In this document: piece after piece, positions 13,539 to 15,081 of the stretch
How the letters are laid out: each line of letters begins with the position of its first letter
Position numbering within the stretch: the stretch's first letter is position 1
NCBI GenBank assembly: GCA_964498015.1
Contig: CAZCFT010000062.1
Coordinates: forward strand, 1 to 15,081
Source of the DNA: CAWEZN01 sp964498015
GTDB lineage: Bacteria; Zixibacteria; MSB-5A5; GN15; PGXB01
Direction of reading: 5' to 3'
DNA: 15,081 nt
Notes under the pieces: model-generated
Databases searched by the model: none
Told to the model about the DNA's origin: nothing
What the model saw: only the letters and a program-made list of their open reading frames with translations
Made by a program: the position numbers and the translations under genes

Positions 13539-14093
13539 ATGAATTTAACAAATTGCTCATGCATGATTAAAAGATTATTTCTCGCATTGACTATCATCGG
13601 TTGCCTGACTGGATGCGGTAAAACATTGAAAACCCAAAATGACAAAGATTCGTTGCTTAATATCGATCGCCAATTTTCGAAACTTTCTGCGGAGAAAGGA
13701 ATCTATACCGCCTTTGATACTTTTATGGCCGACTCCGCCATAATGTACCGGGAAAATGGTCTGCCGATGAAAGGACGAACCGAAATTCGCGATATTCTTT
13801 CCAAAGATGTCGGAGGAACTCTTCTGTGGGAGCCATTCTTTGCCGATATCGCCTCTTCGGGCAATCTGGGGTACACGCTTGGAGAATACGAATATTCATT
13901 TACCGACTCCACCGGGCAGAAACAATCTGCTTTTGGCAATTATGTCACAATATGGCGAAAGCAGGTGGATGGAAACTGGAAATTTGTTTTTGACGCCGGG
14001 ACCAAAACCCCGCCTGCCAAAGCAAAAAAAGTCGATGCCGCGCCTTTGCCGGAGCGAAAGGCAATGATGTCCTTAGACCATCAGGATAGGTAG
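13539..14093 (+). CDS. Small lipoprotein with an NTF2/DUF4440-like domain
   Basis: The 184-aa product starts with a signal peptide ending in a lipobox (CLTGC, Cys26 from this start), so it is likely anchored to a membrane and exposed to the periplasm. The rest resembles the SnoaL/DUF4440 cone fold: a helix with LLNIDRQFSKLSAEKGIYTAF (40-60), then FMADSAIMYRENGLPMKGRTEI (63-84), and a final strand pair with YVTIWRKQVDGNWKFVFDAG (about 134-153). Enzymatic activity is unknown. ATG 13539 has a GGGGGG run 4 nt upstream; ATG 13563 in the same frame gives the more typical signal peptide MIKRLF and is a credible alternative. It follows pyrF by 43 bp, perhaps on the same transcript. Confidence 0.75.
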   Translation: MNLTNCSCMIKRLFLALTIIGCLTGCGKTLKTQNDKDSLLNIDRQFSKLSAEKGIYTAFDTFMADSAIMYRENGLPMKGRTEIRDILSKDVGGTLLWEPFFADIASSGNLGYTLGEYEYSFTDSTGQKQSAFGNYVTIWRKQVDGNWKFVFDAGTKTPPAKAKKVDAAPLPERKAMMSLDHQDR

Positions 14094-14103
14094 GTAATTG
14101 TAG

Positions 14104-14123
14104 GGGTTTGATTCATCAAACCC
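14104..14123 (+). terminator. Hairpin after the lipoprotein gene
   Basis: GGGTTTGA (14104-14111) pairs perfectly with TCAAACCC (14116-14123) around TTCA, starting 10 nt after the stop. TTGT follows rather than a T-tract, so it may be a weak terminator or a dispersed element; its right arm plus TTGT (TCAAACCCTTGT) recurs at 7559-7570. Confidence 0.4.
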
Positions 14124-14214
14124 TTGTCAATGTTCCAATTTTCGAAGACCCTTTAACGCCGATTCATAGCAAACCTAATCCTATGCCATATAAACCGGCA
14201 ATCCGCATTTGAAC

Positions 14215-14252
14215 CCCATCCAGAGCCCCCGCCTTGCGGGACGCCGGATGGG
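14215..14252. repeat. Nested-hairpin repeat, copy 1
   Basis: Outer arms CCCATCC (14215-14221) and GGATGGG (14246-14252) enclose an inner stem CCCGC/GCGGG (14228-14232/14236-14240). TTTT follows. The outer arms are identical to those at 15031-15068, while the inner stem differs in sequence but still pairs. Confidence 0.65.
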
Positions 14253-14285
14253 TTTTATCCGCGCCGCCAGTCCGCCGCAGGCGAA

Positions 14286-14299
14286 TTCCCTGACGGGAA
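14286..14299. repeat. Small TTCCC/GGGAA hairpin
   Basis: TTCCC (14286-14290) and GGGAA (14295-14299) pair around TGAC. It lies between the nested-hairpin repeat and the 41-bp repeat in an intergenic stretch (14094-14365) without any convincing gene. Confidence 0.35.
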
Positions 14300-14305
14300 C
14301 ATCAA

Positions 14306-14346
14306 GTTGCGTCAGGTCTTGCCGAGGCGACAGCCGAGGTGTGACC
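14306..14346. repeat. 41-bp dispersed intergenic repeat, copy 2
   Basis: Same length and orientation as 7479-7519, with five mismatches. It ends 20 bp from the end of the VOC-like gene, on the 3' side of both convergent genes. Confidence 0.8.
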
Positions 14347-14365
14347 CGAGGCTCATCCTAATTCC

Positions 14366-14713
14366 CTACGCCGAAAACAACCCGATATCATTTTCCTCGG
14401 TATCTTTGAAAATCGCAAAATGCCCGATCCCCGGGATAGACGTCTTGGCGCGCACCATTTTCCCGCCACTTGTCTCGATATTCTTCAATGAGACTTCAAT
14501 ATCGGTAACCTCAATATAAAACAAAACGCCGGAATCCTTTGGAGCAGCCTTAAGCTGTTTGGAAAATCCACCATTAACCCCTTGCGGGGCCTTCCACATG
14601 GAATAATCCATTTCTTTGACATAATTTGATTCCCACCCGAAAACCGTCCCGTAGAATTTGCTGACCCGGTCAAGATTTACCGAGGGAATTTCGATGTGAC
14701 AAATGCCGTTCAT
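14366..14713 (-). CDS. VOC/glyoxalase-like domain protein
   Basis: A 115-aa protein of the vicinal oxygen chelate superfamily, which includes glyoxalases, dioxygenases and resistance proteins. It has the two-module pattern: ICHIEIPSVNLDRVSKFYGTVFGW (4-27) starts the first beta-alpha-beta unit with a possible metal ligand at H6, and VLFYIEVTDIEVSLKNIETSGG starts the second. It ends FAIFKDTEENDIGLFSA, the usual closing strand. The substrate cannot be told. GAAGGG lies about 7 nt before the ATG on the minus strand. It runs opposite to the rest of the window. A clear promoter is not evident in the AT-rich 14714-14911 stretch upstream. Confidence 0.85.
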   Translation of the reverse strand: MNGICHIEIPSVNLDRVSKFYGTVFGWESNYVKEMDYSMWKAPQGVNGGFSKQLKAAPKDSGVLFYIEVTDIEVSLKNIETSGGKMVRAKTSIPGIGHFAIFKDTEENDIGLFSA

Positions 14714-14911
14714 AATATTTCCCTTCTTAACTAAATTAGTTTCGCCAAACCGATTATGGATTATGCATATCTATTATGATTCTTATACGATATTCCACCA
14801 AATATAGTATCACTTTTTACTTATTTTAGCCCAATTTACCGGGCTGCCAAATATTGTCAATCACATGTCGAAAATTATTGCATGGGACAATAAATATGTG
14901 ATGAACCAAAT

Positions 14912-14936
14912 AAAAAGGCGGGCTTCCATACCCGCC
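14912..14936 (-). terminator. Intrinsic terminator of the minus-strand gene at the right edge
   Basis: On the minus strand GGCGGG and CCCGCC (14931-14936 and 14917-14922) form a 6-bp GC stem with an 8-nt loop, followed by TTTTT (14912-14916). It lies 25 bp beyond the stop codon at 14962. Confidence 0.8.
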
Positions 14937-14961
14937 AGAACTTAATCGACTCAGACAATTT

Positions 14962-15081
14962 CTATTTCAGTAAAATCATCTTCTTGCATTCCGAGAAATC
15001 ATCAAAACTGGTAACCCGCCATAGGGGTACCCCATCCAGAGTCCGGCCTTTGACGGACGTCGGATGGGTTCTTTTCATCTG
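14962..15081 (-). CDS. C-terminal end of a possibly secreted protein (partial)
   Basis: An open frame enters from the right edge on the minus strand and ends at TAG (14962-14964), giving 39 codons. The tail FDDFSECKKMILLK matches the pattern of type IX secretion or FlgD-Ig C-termini, which often end in K-M-[IV]-L-[LV]-K. A terminator 25 bp further on supports a real gene end. Oddly, the nested-hairpin repeat (15031-15068) lies in frame inside this ORF and encodes HPTSVKGRTLDG. Either the element is tolerated in the protein or the gene is degraded upstream, which the window cannot decide. Confidence 0.45.
   Translation of the reverse strand, partial: QMKRTHPTSVKGRTLDGVPLWRVTSFDDFSECKKMILLK
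15031..15068. repeat. Nested-hairpin repeat, copy 2
   Basis: Outer arms CCCATCC (15031-15037) and GGATGGG (15062-15068) enclose GTCCG/CGGAC (15041-15045/15054-15058) around GCCTTTGA. Compared with the copy at 14215, both sides of the inner stem have changed together. Confidence 0.65.

Noticed and set aside
14866..14946. 26-codon + strand ORF after the VOC-like gene
   Set aside because: It runs through the intrinsic terminator stem on the opposite strand and has no ribosome binding site.
1..15081. CRISPR array, tRNA, rRNA, transposase or integrase
   Set aside because: No regularly spaced repeats, cloverleaf, rRNA-like sequence or recombinase motifs were found on either strand.

Overview
The window is a gene-dense bacterial chromosome segment in which nearly all genes run on the + strand. 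Protein style suggests the FCB superphylum or a nearby candidate phylum (for example a Zixibacteria-like lineage). The signs are TrmD signatures of the Bacteroidetes type, a 'KKMILLK'-like C-terminus resembling type IX secretion or FlgD-Ig tails, large TPR lipoproteins opening with 'YYNTFY', and many short intergenic hairpin repeats. This placement is inference; there is no rRNA or tRNA gene here to test it.

Layout. Positions 2-91 hold the C-terminal end of an unidentified protein, followed by rpe (185-898) behind a perfect 10-bp hairpin. Positions 1018-2433 hold a solitary DNA cytosine-C5 methyltransferase directly followed by a Vsr mismatch endonuclease. A good sigma-70-type promoter (2502-2529) then starts the conserved translation/secretion cluster ffh-rpsP-khpA-rimM-trmD-rplS (2608-7387), closed by a strong intrinsic terminator (7417-7450). 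An AT-rich HNH nuclease gene with a B3/EcoRII-N-like N-terminal part (5246-6097) interrupts this cluster between rimM and trmD.

After a 399-bp gene-poor, repeat-bearing gap comes a second, tightly coupled + strand operon: a previously missable 54-codon ORF (7787-7951), a PflX-like radical SAM protein, a TPR lipoprotein with a TonB-like C-terminal domain, then pyrK, pyrD and pyrF. Each junction overlaps by 1-14 nt. A small lipoprotein with an NTF2/DUF4440-like fold follows. The last part carries clustered repeats, a minus-strand VOC/glyoxalase-like gene, and the 3' end of a minus-strand gene with its own terminator.

How the genes work together. The ffh cluster makes ribosome and SRP parts and tRNA/rRNA maturation factors. 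The pyr genes give dihydroorotate oxidation (PyrD with its Fe-S/FAD partner PyrK) and OMP decarboxylation. The methyltransferase, Vsr and HNH protein look like acquired DNA-modification/defence genes. They may be two halves of one restriction-modification system separated by about 2.8 kb of housekeeping genes, which is the main hypothesis of this report. A second theme is a family of tiny hairpins with a conserved CCTTTTGA-like loop and co-varying stems, found in and around accessory genes.
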